Positions 1-14,474 are shown, numbered from the stretch's first letter. The stretch is 64,000 nt of DNA from Acholoe squamosa (GCA_949317995.1 OX439046.1:37608002-37672001); one strand, 5' to 3'. The notes: generated by a model from the sequence alone, not told the origin. Translations and numbers: made by a program.

Positions 1-125
1 GTATTTAGGTACTAGGTATAGACAACACATACTCTTAAACTAAGAACTTGCGACCAAGAGAAGATTATTGTAAATCGTATATTACGGATGGCTTTTCTGA
101 AAATAAATTTTTACTTCTCAGAAGT

Positions 126-2289
126 TTACATTTCATTCTTCTCTGAGATCTCTTTCAACAGAGGAGCTTGCATGTTGACCAAGCAACAACAGACCTGAAA
201 GATCTCTGAAGAAAGAGGTCTCAGGGAAGATCCAATATGGTCTAATATGGCAAAGTTCTTGATGCGCTCGTTAGCACGCTCGACATGGATCTGAGCCCTG
301 GCGATCTTGTAGCACATTTCAGCCTCTTTTGGTGTGAAGTAGGTTTTTCCTCGAAGAAAGGTGGGGATGTTTAGGGACACTCCTTCTGGGAGTTGATCAT
401 TTAAGGTAAAATCTTTATCCACTAGGATAAGGTCACCTGCCTTGAACTGCTTTAGCATACCTGTGTGACGCACAATTGCCACATCTGAAGTGCATCCTGG
501 GTAAAGCTGACTAACATAAACAATTGTCGCATTAGGTGCCACGCCTGTCACCGACTTTACTGTGTGGTGGCTTTTGTAGGAACTGTAGGAAGCATTCTGC
601 TTATCGAGGTCTGCTGGTATGTCTTGGGTGATTTTGGTTGCATCGATGGCAACCCTCGCAGACTTGAAATCAGTAAATGATTTGGGCATTGAGCCCATGC
701 ACTTAAGCTGAGAAGGTATCCCCCTCTCCATGATACCCTTGAAGAGCAGCTCATGGAGTGCAATTATTTATGTATGATATATATTTGACACAGTCGCAGT
801 GCTGGTGAGAAATCTTTCAGCAAGATCCAAGTCCCTTAGGTTAAGCCTAAGCTTCATGAGTGTCAACAGAAGCTTGTCCTCGAGTGGGAAAGACACTACT
901 GACCAGCCTCTGTAGTACTGGATTTTGAAGCGCTGTATGGTCTCGACAAGTAGCCTGAACACATCGTACTTCAATGAAGTGTAGAGCAGCATCTGTCAAT
1001 TTGAATGGTCATGTGACTTGTTAACATGTTATTTTCATTGAATTTAGGCATTTTCACATCAATATAACATGAAATAAATACAGAACTAAACGACCATGGC
1101 ATACATTGTGAAGGTTGTCAAAATAAACTCTAAACTACACTTGTGTATACCTTTTCCTCACTGTCCTTGATGTTGTTTATACTAAAGGGTTTTCGCTTTG
1201 GTTCAGCCTGTAATAGGGTCAGGGCATCTATCTTTGAGGTTAATTGATCTATCTTGAGTGAAAGCTCTGCCTTCACATCTAGACACCCTTGGCCACATGT
1301 CAGGAAATAAGAGTGGTCGCCTTGGACTACATGAGGGTCTGCTCTAGCTGCTCTAGCTGCTGAAGTTGCCTTGCGTCTTTAAATGTAGATTAAGTGGAGG
1401 AAAAGAAAAAACGCCAATGAATAAAGATGACAAAGTTTATTACACCTCAGACATTCTTTACTTGTTGCAATGTAAAAAGAAAAATGTAATGTACAGTAAA
1501 ACCTTTTTTTTTTCATACATTTCTATAGTCAACAAACTTCATTAGACAGATTCTGAGACCTTTAAGCCATTTAATTGTAATGGACATGTGCAAAATCAAA
1601 TAATGAAATCCATAATTTTATTTTCATGATTTAGGTATACTTTGGAGATATACTGCCTGAAGCATGACTTATCTACATACTTTGCTGGTGGCTCAGGGTC
1701 TGTGAAGTCAAAGAATTTCTCCCGATTCCAGGGGAAGAGTGTGGGCCCATTTTCTTTCCTTCCGTTCTTAAAATGGCAGCTGCAGATTCTGCTGTTCTCA
1801 ACCATTGTTGCAAAGTCCCGTCTGAAACGAGAAGTTGAACACATTAAATATTTGAAACTTGAGAAAAATTAGTATAAATCCCTAACTTTGAGTACCCTTA
1901 CACTGGTTTATGCCATGGCAAATACTGATGACACTATAGATTTGTACTACTCATGCCATATTCAATGGGGGGATGGAATACGATCCTCCCATATTCAATG
2001 CTAATAGGTGTCTTATATATCATTGGAAAGGGAAAAGCCTAATGCTTGCTGTCACACTGTATATGTAAACCTCCACGTATAAGCAGCTCCATAGAGAATA
2101 TTTGACATGTCCTATATGGAGTTATATACCGGCCGGTACTCACCTACAAAGATCTTCCCATTTCTTGCGCTGCCTGGGGTCTTTTGGTAATCGGAACAAG
2201 GAGCACTTTGGAATTTTCATGCCACTGGCATCTCGGTTGTCTGTGGCGTCCGACCGATGACCGCACTCAGGTAACCAACAATTTCCCAT
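126..2289 (-). pseudogene. THAP-domain DDE transposase (ISL2EU/IS4EU-like), four exons, one nonsense codon
   Basis: Read on the minus strand, four exons join in phase: 2289-2144, 1821-1681, 1376-1151 and 992-126, with GT donors and AG acceptors (the acceptor of exon 3 is weak). Exons 1-2 encode a complete THAP zinc finger: starts MGNCWLPEC, then FRLPKDPRQRKKWEDLCR, ending in CSCH and FPW. Exon 3 is a short linker/coiled coil. Exon 4 carries a helix-turn-helix transposase domain (LKYDVFRLLVETIQRF) and a DDE_4-type nuclease: IDATKI, VDKDF and HVERANERIKNF hold the expected D, D and E positions. The family usually has DATEI and ADKGF, so two near-catalytic residues differ. A TAA at 768-770 interrupts exon 4 in frame. 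It would bind transposon ends and cut and paste DNA; as it stands it is probably dead. I did not find its terminal repeats. Confidence 0.85.
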
Positions 2290-2555
2290 GGTGTTGTAAC
2301 TTCCAGTCAGATACAGTTACTGATAGATCTAAAAAAAAACCCAAAAAAACAAGCAAGTGTAGTAAGCAAGCAACGACATTGAAACTAGATGCTTGGCCGA
2401 CAAATCACCTTAGCCAGATGATACATAATTGCTACTTGACGTGTGGATAAAATATGAAGGTCTGACACCCCTTAGTTTCGGAGAAATTAGCTATCTTGTT
2501 GATGGTGCGCAGCACCGCCATTCACTCAATGTTGCAAATAACGCTGGGTGATAAT

Positions 2556-3027
2556 AGAGGAGTCAAAATTGTTTTAGCCCCCCCTCAGGAGGGGTCTGAA
2601 TTTTTTACGTCCTCCCCTCAAACCCACCATCCCCCTGTTGATAAATAATGACCACTCTCTTAGTTGTCAAAGACTTGCAGTTGCACACACTTCATGTGGG
2701 GGGTTGGTGGGTTTTCGCGTGGACGCACGGAAATTTTTTAGGCCCCCCCTTGACGGCAGTCAAAATTTGTTTGCACCCCCTGCGCCGGAGGCACAGAGTG
2801 TTTTCGCACCCCTCTTTGAACTATAGTAGTGTGCATGCTTTTTTGCTAAAAAGAGGGTGAATTTTTTTAGCCCTCCCTCAAGAGGAGTCAAAATTGTTTT
2901 AGCCCCCCCCTCAGGAGGGGTCTGAATTTTTTATGCCCTCCCCTCAAACCCACCACCCCCCCCGTGGATAAATGATGACCACTCCCTTAGTTGTCAAAGA
3001 CTTGCAGTTGCACACACTTCATGTGGG
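2556..3027. mobile_element. G/C-rich MITE, right half duplicated together with flank
   Basis: Two right ends of the family (tract of C runs, then GTTGATAAATAATGACCACTC) lie at about 2556-2659 and 2881-2986. The 145-base block 2556-2700, which includes 40 bases of non-MITE flank beginning TTAGTTGTCAAAGACTTGCA, recurs at 2881-3027 (offset about 326). Between them is the internal part with the ACGGCAGTCAAAATTTG motif shared by other copies. The left terminal repeat GGGAGTGGTC is missing. Confidence 0.75.
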
Positions 3028-3029
3028 TG

Positions 3030-5452
3030 CATTTCTGCCAAAATAAAAAAAAAAGTAGAAAAGCTTCATCTTTCCTGTTCTGCCCATGTGTTCTGGGATG
3101 TCCCATTGTGGCACACCTCAAGCATACCGCATATATTGTGCATAAATCACAAGTTTTCAGTGCTATTCTGCACCACAACAAACCCAGTCATTCACTCACC
3201 ACTGACAGACGCCACTGAGCGATAATGGAATAACCCCAGCTCAGCGATCCTTCACAATTCACGTGACGCGACTTCGCCGCCCTATGTGCTAGGCCCATAT
3301 ACACTGGTGTACAGAATTGATTTGCGAGGAAACACGAAAGCCACTCTCAACAATCATTTTATTTAAAATACAGAAACAAGTTGATTGGTAAAACGTTCTG
3401 TTTAGTCACAGTCAATGTATCATGGGCAGCCCCAGTACATGTAGTAAGGTCCCATTTATCACAAGTATTACTTGGGGCTGAAGAAAAGAAACTTTTCCGA
3501 TTCGGTAAAACAGTCTGGGGAAATTGTAATTATTGAACTTAATTATGCTTATTTGAAGTGGCTGGCAGGGATAAGCCTTAAGTAGTACAAATTTCACCAG
3601 ATTTCCACAACAATACCCTGAAAGCATATTAAGGTTATAGGGGATTTTGGCACAAATGTTCATTGTGGATTAAAAAGATTTCTACATAAGTCTACCAAAA
3701 TGCGTATATGCAGTCCCAAATTCCTAAGATGTCTTTTGCCCTGTTTAAGACTTTAAGGAAATTCATAAGAACTTGCATGAAATATGCAGGCCTATCAGAA
3801 AGGGAGAGAGCAATATCATTACCCTATATTAGAAACGGCATTGCTTCGTTGCTGGTACCTACTCCTGACCAGTCTCATTAAAATAGCCTAGGGTGCTTAC
3901 TGGGAACCAGATTAATGACGAGACTACAGTGTATCTATTTCAAAACTAACTCAATTTTTGTCCAAGATTTCGAGGTTTCTGATATTTTGCAGGGCCAACA
4001 TATAAGCAAGCCTCCCCTCAGCAAGTAAATCATAGAATAAGTTTTAGATAAAAAAAAAACATTTTAAAATAATACCCTCACCGAGTTCGCATAGCAACAA
4101 AGAGCAGAACAGTTCTTGCAATTCGCCATTGTTTTCTCCCAAAACAGAGGAAGGAAATAACATATTTATATAAAAGTATTGATCTAAACAAATGGAAATA
4201 GAAAGATGACATCCTTGGTGTACTCCTTATCATATATTTTATCAAAATTATCTGGTTTAGTTCAAATATCTAAGCCTAAACTTTTGAATTGAGCGCCTCC
4301 GAGAGAGTGATGGCTCTGGTAGTATCTAGGTCACAGGTCAAAGGTCATGGCCTATTACATCATAGATACTTCTTTACGTCACTAGAGGGCACCACAAGCC
4401 CCTTAAAGCTGCCACAAGCCCTGCCAGTGCACCGTGGGTGGGGGTGGTGACACATGGGGTTTAAGATGGGCTCTTATAATCTATGTTAACCACTATGCTA
4501 GGTGAGCTTATGTAGGCACAGTTTTATCAATGTTAATGCCCCAGACCCTAGTGGCAAAGCCACTAGTACCATGCATATAAGGAATGAGTTATTGAACATC
4601 TAGAAAGGCTAACAGCCACCTTAAAGCACAAGTTGGCCATACTCAATAACTCTTATCCCATCATAAGGCGTCTCAATCAACTAGTATCAAGTTAGCATAC
4701 AACTCAATTGATGTCCTCCAAGAAACACCAAACATAATATGTTATGTTATGTCCTGACTCATCCTATCTCGAAAGGCGAAAGTGATAGGATAATTTGTAC
4801 TGGCGGATTCCATTATAATGGATATGCTGGGACTTTGTGAAGTCATACTTGTATCTTCTTATATTAGTTTTATGCCCTATAAATGCAAATGAGCCTCACA
4901 ATGGTCTGCTCCCTATGCTTCTGATACACATTCAAGTGTTCACCCTCCACCCAACCCTCCATCATTGGTAATGGCACACAGCATTTTGAAAGGTTCATTG
5001 TATATTTCCCTCTGTAACGTCTATTTGCATTGGCTCTTACGAATCTCCTATATATTTTTTTAGTCCCTGTATACGTTTGGATGCAGTATAATAGATATAT
5101 AATCGAGATGCGTATCATATGCTCATTGGGCTAGTTGAGTTAAAAAGTATGTATCACAAAGACGGGGAAACCTGAACCTGCATGGAATACCGCCAAATTA
5201 CTCGGGTGAAAACTATACAAAATATGTCTCATACTCTAGAGTCTGTTGAATCCAAAAAAAGATTTTGTATGGAAGACATGCCCATTCTGCTCCTTGGACC
5301 ATGGGCCCACCATGAGATAGGTTGGGGCTGCTACTGAGCCGTACTACAGCAGAGTTATCTCTTGTGTTTTTCCTTCAATCCCTCGGAGCCACGGATTCCA
5401 AGTTACATAATGACCACATAGATCCTAGATATCATGTATTGATTCAGATGTT
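3030..5452. other. No gene recognised; contains one regulatory-like motif
   Basis: No ORF here resembles a known family and no exon-like splice pairs were convincing. The only structure noted is the AGGTCA repeat at 4328-4347. Sequence is AT-rich and mostly unique-looking. It may be 3' flank of the coiled-coil gene whose stop is at 5453. Confidence 0.5.
4328..4347 (+). promoter_or_regulatory. Triple AGGTCA direct repeat (DR1-DR1)
   Basis: Three perfect AGGTCA half-sites occur head to tail, each separated by one base (C, then A). DR1 spacing is the classic binding arrangement for RXR heterodimers and HNF4-type nuclear receptors. Function here is inferred from motif only. Confidence 0.4.
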
Positions 5453-8400
5453 CTATTCTTCAAGACGTGGCGCTGTATCGGGTGACGAGACGCCGTCTAG
5501 TGACGTCACTGATGACGTAGCAGAGAGTGGGTTGTGATGGCGTGTCCTGTGGAACACACGGCGGAGAGTGAGCGACTTGTCAGACTCGCTGTCCTCCACG
5601 TAGCCTGTGTCACTGTCAGTGCCGTGCTGCCATAACATCTGCTGTGACGTCAGCGTCAGACCTGACAAGGAAGGAACAAATACATATGACGCCATATTAA
5701 CGTGAACATTGTATTTAGTGACATGAGGCAAAAGAAAGTGACATGGCAAAAGTGCTTTCTTATATTCGACATCTATATGCATGTGACATGGTGAGGCCCG
5801 GCTGAGGGGCCTTTATCCAACAAATTTCCTTTACCACTCAAAATTTGTAGGATAAAGGCCAACACACACCTTTATCCAACAAAATAGGCGTTAAAGCAAG
5901 AATCCCTAAAATCCATTATCCTACAGAATCCTTTATCCCTCCATACCCTGTATCCTTCATAAATTGTCTACTCCTCAGGTTGAAATATTTACACAGGATT
6001 CATATCAAATACCCTGACTATGAACCATCTGTTCATAGAGATTACAATGTATGCGAATGTTACCATAATTGGCGTATGAAAATCAATCATTTACCCTGGT
6101 ATTTGATGACCTGACTAACATCTGCATTGGAAAAAGAAAATTGACCGTATCATAAATTTCACTGATTATATAAATATATCTACATAATTATGTAAGGGGG
6201 GGGGGGTTTGCGCTCAGCCTCTCAAGGTCTTGAACATGGCCTCTCAGAATTATATGGGTAAAAGTATTGTATGAAGTAGTTTACCTAGTACCAGTTAAGG
6301 ACAATCCTATTCTGTGAAGAATAATTAAGGTAATCATTAAGCCCGGTCATTAAGACGTAATCATTACTACGGCAGAGATTGATGTTTGAGTCTCTCTCTC
6401 TAACACGGTGAGCTTACAACCATTGTTGATGAGAAAGCAATGATGCCGATTGCCCAGAAAGCATGATTTTGACATTACCAAAAGAGATCAGATGAAATAG
6501 TCCAAGGATATTAACTGTATGGAGGGAAGAATTTCAATGGTCTAAAGTATCTTACCCCTGAGGGAAATTACATTAGATTATATTACATCAAAATTAAAAT
6601 CAAAACTGAGATACACCTTATAGGATGTAATACATACACCTTATAGGGTATAATACATAGGGTAAAATTGGGTAATATTGGGCAGGTACACACAATATAA
6701 CCAAAATACCTCCAGCCATGTGAAGCAGACACTGCCACCAGACGCACTTAGGGAGTGGTCATTATTTATCAACAGGGGGGGGAGGGTGGGTTTGAGGGGG
6801 GGGGCGTAAAATTTTCAGACCCCTCCCGAGGGGGGGGCTAAAAAAATTTTGACCCCTCCCGAGGGGGGGGCTAAAAAAATTTTGACCCCTCTTGAGGGGG
6901 GGGCTAAAAAAATTCACCCTCTTTATAGCAAAAAAGCCCGCGCGCTACTAAAGATCAAAGAGGGGCGCGAAAACTCTCCAGCGCTGGGGGGGCGCAAAAA
7001 ATTTTGACTGCCGTCGAGGGGGGGCCGTAAAAAATTTTCGCGCGTCGGCGCGAAAACCCACCACCCCCCCCCCCCGTTGATAAATAATGACCACTCCCTT
7101 ATAATGTGTACTGATATGGACCGTGACCGCACTCACAAGAAATGGCAAAGATTGGAGTGCCGCTTAGGGAGTGGTCATTATTTATCAACAGGGGGTGGGT
7201 GGTGGGTTACCGCGCGGACGCGCGGAAATTTTTTACACCCCCCCGACGATAGTCAAAATTTTTTGCGCCCCCCCCAAACCAGAGGCGCGGAGAAATTTGC
7301 GCCCCTGTTTGAGCTATAGTAGCGTGCTGGCTTTTTTGCTCAAAAGAGGGTAAATGTTTTTAGCCCCCCCCCTCAAGAGGGGTCAAAATTTTGTTAGTCC
7401 CCTCTCGGAAGGGTTCTGAAATTGTTACACCCCCCTCAAACCCACCACCCCCCCTGTTGATAAATAATGACCACTCCCTTAATTTGGGTTTAAGTTTGCA
7501 ATTTATATACATTACTATTTGTGCGATACTACAACAATATACCCTTATTTTTATTAACATTGTCCTCTATGGGAATTTATTTATAAAATATGTAATAGAT
7601 ATGATGACTGAAGCACCTATAAGTTCAGCTCAGCTCAGCTCTGAAAATATATAAACAGTGCAGGTCAACCAGCAGCACTGAAACATGAGTGGGCATAGCA
7701 TGGCCAGCTATTGGAAAAAGAAAATTTAAAAAATCTTTATTTTCTTCTATAATAGACCTCTTGAAGTGCAGATGCATGATACTACAGGATGTGCGATACT
7801 ACCCACTTTTACCCTACACCTTATAGGATGTAATACATACACCTTATAGGATGTAATACATACACCTTATAGCATGTAATACATACACCATATAGCATGT
7901 AATAAATGTGTAGGGGGGGGGCAGTACGGTTGCCCTGCACCTCCTAGTGACTGATCTGTACAAGGTTCCCAAGTATGGAAAGTGGATGAGCCAGATTAGT
8001 GTAATGTATCTTTTGCAGAAGACACTTTAGTATACGAGCCATTCACCATGGCCAGCTCCAAATACAGTATAGTAGCATTTTGCACCAAACAGTCTCAGTA
8101 CCGCGTAACTGAGTTAGCCACCGATTGACTAACTGAACTCAAAATAAATGGCATAACAAAGAACCAGCTTAGACTTGAATTTTCCAAATGAGAGAGAATA
8201 TAAATCAGCATTCATACACAAGAGGTATGCAGATATTTGGGGACCAATAATAAACCAACAAAGATAGAAAAGAAGGCTGATTTCAGTCAATCATTTCATG
8301 CTTGGGAGGCATCGTGACACATGGACAGCAGCCGCGTGCACAATCTCTGAGATCACAGTGTGCAGCAAGTCCCTTAGCAATGTGATAACTATGGTGATTT

Positions 8401-11400
8401 GAGCATCAGTGACAAACTGTGTCGCGAGCGACAAATGCCGATTTTCCCCGATTTTTTGCTCAAAACAGGGTCTTATCTTTGGATTTCAAGGCTCAAATTA
8501 CATCTATGGATTCGTGAGAATGTCCTCTTTCTACCCTGTTCCTAATGCAATGGGTGGGCCTACTGATGGAAGACGAATGGTAGGCATAGTAAGGCTACGA
8601 AGTACAAAAGTGGCTACCCCCTCAGGCTTAGGCATGTTTGATGTTTGATGTTTGAAACGTGTTTATTGGCCAATAAATATCACATCACAATGGCGCTCTT
8701 CTTATAAATCAGCCATAGTAAATATACACAAAGTTCAGTCACCATGTTACATTTTCGTTTAACAAATAGAGAATAAACAAGTGGGTTTCCATGAATCTCA
8801 AAATTCTTCTTTTAAATCTGGTATACATCTCATTATATAATTCATATGTCAACATAGGATCTCGTTAACTCAGTATTCTCTTTTTGAACAAATCTTTTTC
8901 CTCAAGATTTTGTATCTCTGCAGTTAAGCGGTCCCACAATAACATACCTCTATACAGAGGGCTTTTCCTATATAGTTCACATGTTGGACGACTGACCTTT
9001 AATTTCAGTTTATTATTACCTCGCAATATCCTAGTCGGGACAATTACATTTTCTGGGTCCTTTACATATTGATGTATAATCACCTGTATCATTCGCTCTC
9101 TTCTAACTAATAATGGTACGGTATCAGTCCTAGCTAGCAAATCTTCTACATGTACATCCTGAGGATCTCTGATTCGCATACACATATGCAGGCAATTATT
9201 CTGTATCACTTCAAGATGGTTCACCATTGTTTCAGGACCGCTATCTATTATAAAGTTACAATATTCAAAAGTCGGCAGGACCATATGTTTATATATTTTC
9301 AATGCTGTCTCACTGTCTAGATAACGCACAATGTTTGACAGTGGGGCCAATTTTGCATTGGCTATAGACTCCACCTTCCTACAATGTAGCTTGAAGTTTA
9401 GATCACTGTCCATGATTACACCCTGCCACACACACTGCACTTCTGACACTGTCACAAATCATAGTTTACACAACCTTCTACACTCCATACCTACGTTTGG
9501 GAGCCAAATAACTTTACGAAGACCAGGACAAAGGCCTAGATCTTTGTCTACACCACTGGGCCCAGCCGGGAACCTTAGATCAGTTTGGGATATTGGCGTC
9601 TGATCTACCGGTATGTGAACATCAGTGTTAGTCTACTTAGGGAGTGATCATTTTCCAAGCGGTGGGTGGGTTTGTGCACCCACATGGAAAAATCTTTTGA
9701 CTCCCCCATAAGGGACAAAAATTGCGCGAGAATGTGCACATGGGGTCAAATGATTTTGACCACCCCCCATCAGAGGGGTTCTTACCCCCCTGGTCAAGGG
9801 TTTGAAAAAATTCTGACCCCCAAAAACCCACCAGCCCCCCCCCCCACTGCCCTCAACAGAAAAGAAAAAATTGCTAAAAAATATTTTGCAGGGGTACGTT
9901 AGATAATCGAGAATATCATTTTGAAATGAAAGTAAGGGCTCCCTTGCTACTTTTTTATGTTGAATTTTGAAAACTAAAAGCATTTTAATTCATACCTAAA
10001 AATTAGAAAAAAAACCTCACTCATAAGTTGATGACCTAACTGCAGGGAAATTTAGAAGCAGAATTTAGGTTCAAATCTCAAAATTTGGTCAACTTCTGAG
10101 GGAGGTTTTACGGTAGCACATATATGGTTTCCATGAACCTATATAGCACATTTCATAACTTTATTGCTATACCTCTAAGTGCATCCTTTGTACATCTGAT
10201 GGTAGAATATTCCTTAGTATAACTCCTCTATATACTTAAGTAAAGTCGAATAAATCCAATGGACTTTTTGATTTTTATTCACATACCTATAACATTAGTT
10301 CCAACTCAGACTACCTTTAAAAATATATCCATCTCCTGTCCAGAGGCCTGGTAGATTTTTTTTTGTTGAGGGCAGAAACTTTTCTTTGAGTTCTGGTATC
10401 TCTGGAGTCTCTCAGCTCAAGACTATAGGTTTCTAACCCATCAAATTTAAAACGTGATGGCAGATCCATGCTACTCCTGCTATCACATTCATGACAAATG
10501 AATTAATTTTCATGAAAAGAAAGAGTCCCCTACCTAATCATGGGTCTGAAAAAAACCCTACCAGGACATGGTCTTATTCCTTCCCTCAAACCCAAAATTA
10601 TTAGAAATTATGTTATCTACTGTAAAACCCCACATATAAGTTGCACCCATGTTTCAATTGCATCCTAAGTTCATGGCTTTGCCGCAGCAGGCCTCTGAAA
10701 AGGTTATCATTCCTTCCTATAGTCTATATAAGTAAATATAGTCTTTATAAGCCGCACCCTGATTTCCTGGATGTGCTATAAGCTGCACAAGGGTCTTGAC
10801 ACCATACCAGTTATTCATTATCATACCCAACCGCATTTCTTGTTTAGATGAAAGATTTTGTGGGATAAAGGATGGAAACCCTGAGGCAGGTCCAATGTCT
10901 ACCCATATGTTGAAGAAAAAGGAACTGCCCAAATGAACACCATCAGAATCATAATCAAACCTAGAAAGTCTCATGAAGGTGGTCAGAAATATTCATTATG
11001 CACCACAAAGGAGCCTTCCCAGTAAATGCAAAACTTTATCCAACGTAGCAAATTGGTAGATATCAAACATTTAAACAACTTAAAATGTTATGTCCTGGTT
11101 ATGTTGGGTGAACTTTTAGATAGAATTTACATGGTTTGACATGATTCAACGTAGTAAATATTCATATATATACCTCTCTTTAGAATTTCTTTCATATATG
11201 GACTTAGAATCTTCTTGTTGAGACATCAATGGTAGTATAGAGGTCACACTGACTTGCCAAACAAGTGCCTCCTACCAACAGTTGGCACATAGGTTGGCTT
11301 CGGGGCCACATAGGGTCGATTCCTGCCTTCATATCTGAAGGAAACCACAGCGTGGGTTCAAATCCTGGTGTCAGGAGTTTTGAAATTGGCTATTCTATTT

Positions 11401-14400
11401 TTATCATTAGAGAAGGTAGGTTAAAATGTAATGTAATTTTACGTTTTATTATGTATTTGGCATAGATGTATCAAGAGGTTTCTTTTATACTTCCTTGCAT
11501 GAGAAATCACATGAAATTATTCTAAACATTCTGGGAACATATTCAGGACATAACATTTTCAGATGATTCTACATAGGACATCTATGTAGTTGATACCTAG
11601 AGACTATGTTCATTTAGGTTCATACACATGCCTGCGTTTACTGGTTTAGAGGCCATCTGTAATCATAAGGTTATTCTATTGGAAAAAAAACGACTTTGTA
11701 GGATTAATGATTTTATAGGATGAAGGAATGTGAAGGATAAAGGATTTTGTAGGATTTTTGTTTGTTTATTTAGTTTTACGTCCACAGGCCATCGAGGAAC
11801 TCAGACATTCAAGTAGGATAAAGGCAATTTGTAGTTTAAAGGCCCCACACATGGGGACCCCCCGCCCCCACCTCATGCCCCCATTAAGCTTCTACGGCAA
11901 TTGATGTCTGCGTTGGCATGGGTGGGTGCTGATGAAATAGGCTCCCTACTATGAACCTTCCATCTCTCCCTTAAGTAATTGAACAGAGACTTGTCCAATG
12001 GCTTTTTTGTCGCACTAAGATGTTTGGTTCGGATCTGTAATTCATTCCCACTCAAATCCGACTCAAGAATAACTATTTAGATTGGAACTTTCCAATATAT
12101 GATGATCTGATCTGATGAGCGATTCCCAGTGATGCTATCATTATTGATTACTGTCTTCCTGCATCTCTTATAAATGGTAGCGTAGCGATGTTATCCACAT
12201 GATTTCCTTGAAATAAGTCTATACTCACCTTCCAAGCCCAGGTCCAGACTTAAGGAGTCTGCTGCACTGAGGTGGTCCTCTGTGTGTGCTGATGTCAATT
12301 CCTGTAACACAGAGAAGTGTACATTCTGAGTGAGGTTCACTTATAAATGCACTGATGGGCTTTATCGTTAAACATCAAATGAGGAAAAAAAAACCTTGTC
12401 CAAAATTTATACAAACTATGATATCAACTGCATTAGGTATGACAATAAATAGCCCTCATTGACTTATCACAAACGAATGAAAACAATTTTTAACTGAGAG
12501 ACTGGGATCGGTAATTACAATAGGGTCTTTGCACTCCAAAGTACCGATATGTTGCTCCCACGTGTGAAATTACAGGATACATGTATATACTCACATGGAG
12601 CTCCTCCATCAGCGTCTGCACGTCACCATGGCAATCATTGGCCAACGTTTGTGCTGATTGGATCATGCTCATCACATGGTCCCGCTGCTGCTTAAGGTCA
12701 TTGAGGTCATACTCCATATCTGACATCTTTTCTCTGCAAAGGTGTAATGAAACAGTGTGTTCTTTAATAAGAAGACATGCCGAAAGGTGGACCTCTATTG
12801 GTGATTTATCAATAGCCAAAGAACTTTTATCATGAAGAACCTTCTTTGGGTTTAAACAAGAAATCTAATATTTCGCATATATAGGAATAACTATCTAAAT
12901 TGCTGAAACATTAATACTCACCTATATATTTCTTTAAGTGCTACAATTTGCGAGTTCATGAGTTCGTATTTATTCTCTGTGACGCGTACTCGGTGTTTCA
13001 GTGTGTTGTTCTCCTGTTTAATTTTTTTACTTGAGGCTAGATGCCTCCTGCACGTGTCCCTGTGTGCTGGGGCTCCCTCCTGGCCTCCTGTAGTGTTATC
13101 CTCGGCCATGTCTCCACACTCAGTCCAGTCACCCTCAGGACACACGCCTCCTTCTGTAGATTGGTGGTCCTCGTAGCCATGGACTGTCCTGCAGGAAGGA
13201 GCCTCCAGCGGCAGCAGATTACCCTGAGGAGAAAACATGATACCTATTGCTTTGTGTGTATCCGTCAATATATGCGCCTCCATAAAAAGATGGCACCGCC
13301 CCCCTCTCCGCCCAACACACATGTGCACACACATGAAACTCTACCCTCTGTGTCCCATGGTGCATATATCTAAGTAGAGCATTTCCCCTTTTACATTGTA
13401 GTCCCTACAGGTACAGAGGACATGTCTGTCAAAAGGAAAAGAACGAGTTGGAATCATACCAATAAAAGATGCGAAGTCATTTGTACACTGTGTTATAATA
13501 AGTTGCGAAAAAATGGTTTTAATCCGTTGCCTGATGCAAAGTCAATTTTCATATACTTCTCACTCAACGATTGAGTGACTAGTGTATTTATCAGAATAGC
13601 GCCCCGGACACACTACCCTTATTTGAGCAGACCCGACCAGATCATACGAGATAGATTCCCCCAAAAACAATCTCAAGTGGCCGGGGCTTAACTGTCATAT
13701 ACAAGTACACATTTCCCCAGTCTCAGTGGTGGCGGAGTCGTGGAGGATGTGGGGTATGCATCCCCCACACTTTTCGGGCTTCATTATAGACTATATTGGC
13801 TGTACACAACTCACACCCAATTTTCCCAGCTACTACACCCTACAGCACACAGTACTGCGTGCCCAGAGAAATCTTTGTCACCTCCATTTTCCTCTGCTCC
13901 TGCTCCTCAAGCTGCTTCTCCAAATTTATCACCAGGTCATTTAGGGTGACAAGTATCTCCCTCAGCGTGATGAGAACCTATGGAGATAAACAATAACAAT
14001 GTTATTGAACTATCTAAATTATGCTACAGCCAAAAGGAAATGGTATTCAACTGTTATAGTATGGGCCGGACAACTACATCTCTAAATCACACTCACTGCA
14101 GGGATATTAAGTAGTGGTTGATTGAGTACAAAGGGGTGCTCCCGGTAGTCTTAAGGCGTTATATCTGGGTGATAACCTTACCTGAATAGTAAGACGTCGG
14201 GACAGGTCTAGCGAAATGTTGATTGGCCAAACGAAAGGACGGGTGGCAAGTCTAACAGTTCCTATAGCCACCTCACGTGTGCGATTTGCTGCCTCCTACA
14301 TAAGAATGAATGACACATAAAAGTAGTTTTAGGAAGTCTGATATAAGGAGGAAGAACGAACAAAAGGTATAGTTTTAAGAGTACATATATCAAGCACTCA

Positions 14401-14474
14401 CAACCCACCAGAGAGGGGTGGGGCTCAGTGAATCGCACAAATGTGCAATGTGCTGCGTCCAATGGTTATATCGC

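Noticed and set aside
11300-11380. GGTTCAAATCC, a perfect pol III B box, and GGTCGATTCC nearby: possible tRNA or SINE
   Set aside because: No A box at the right distance and no cloverleaf could be folded; left as an isolated motif.
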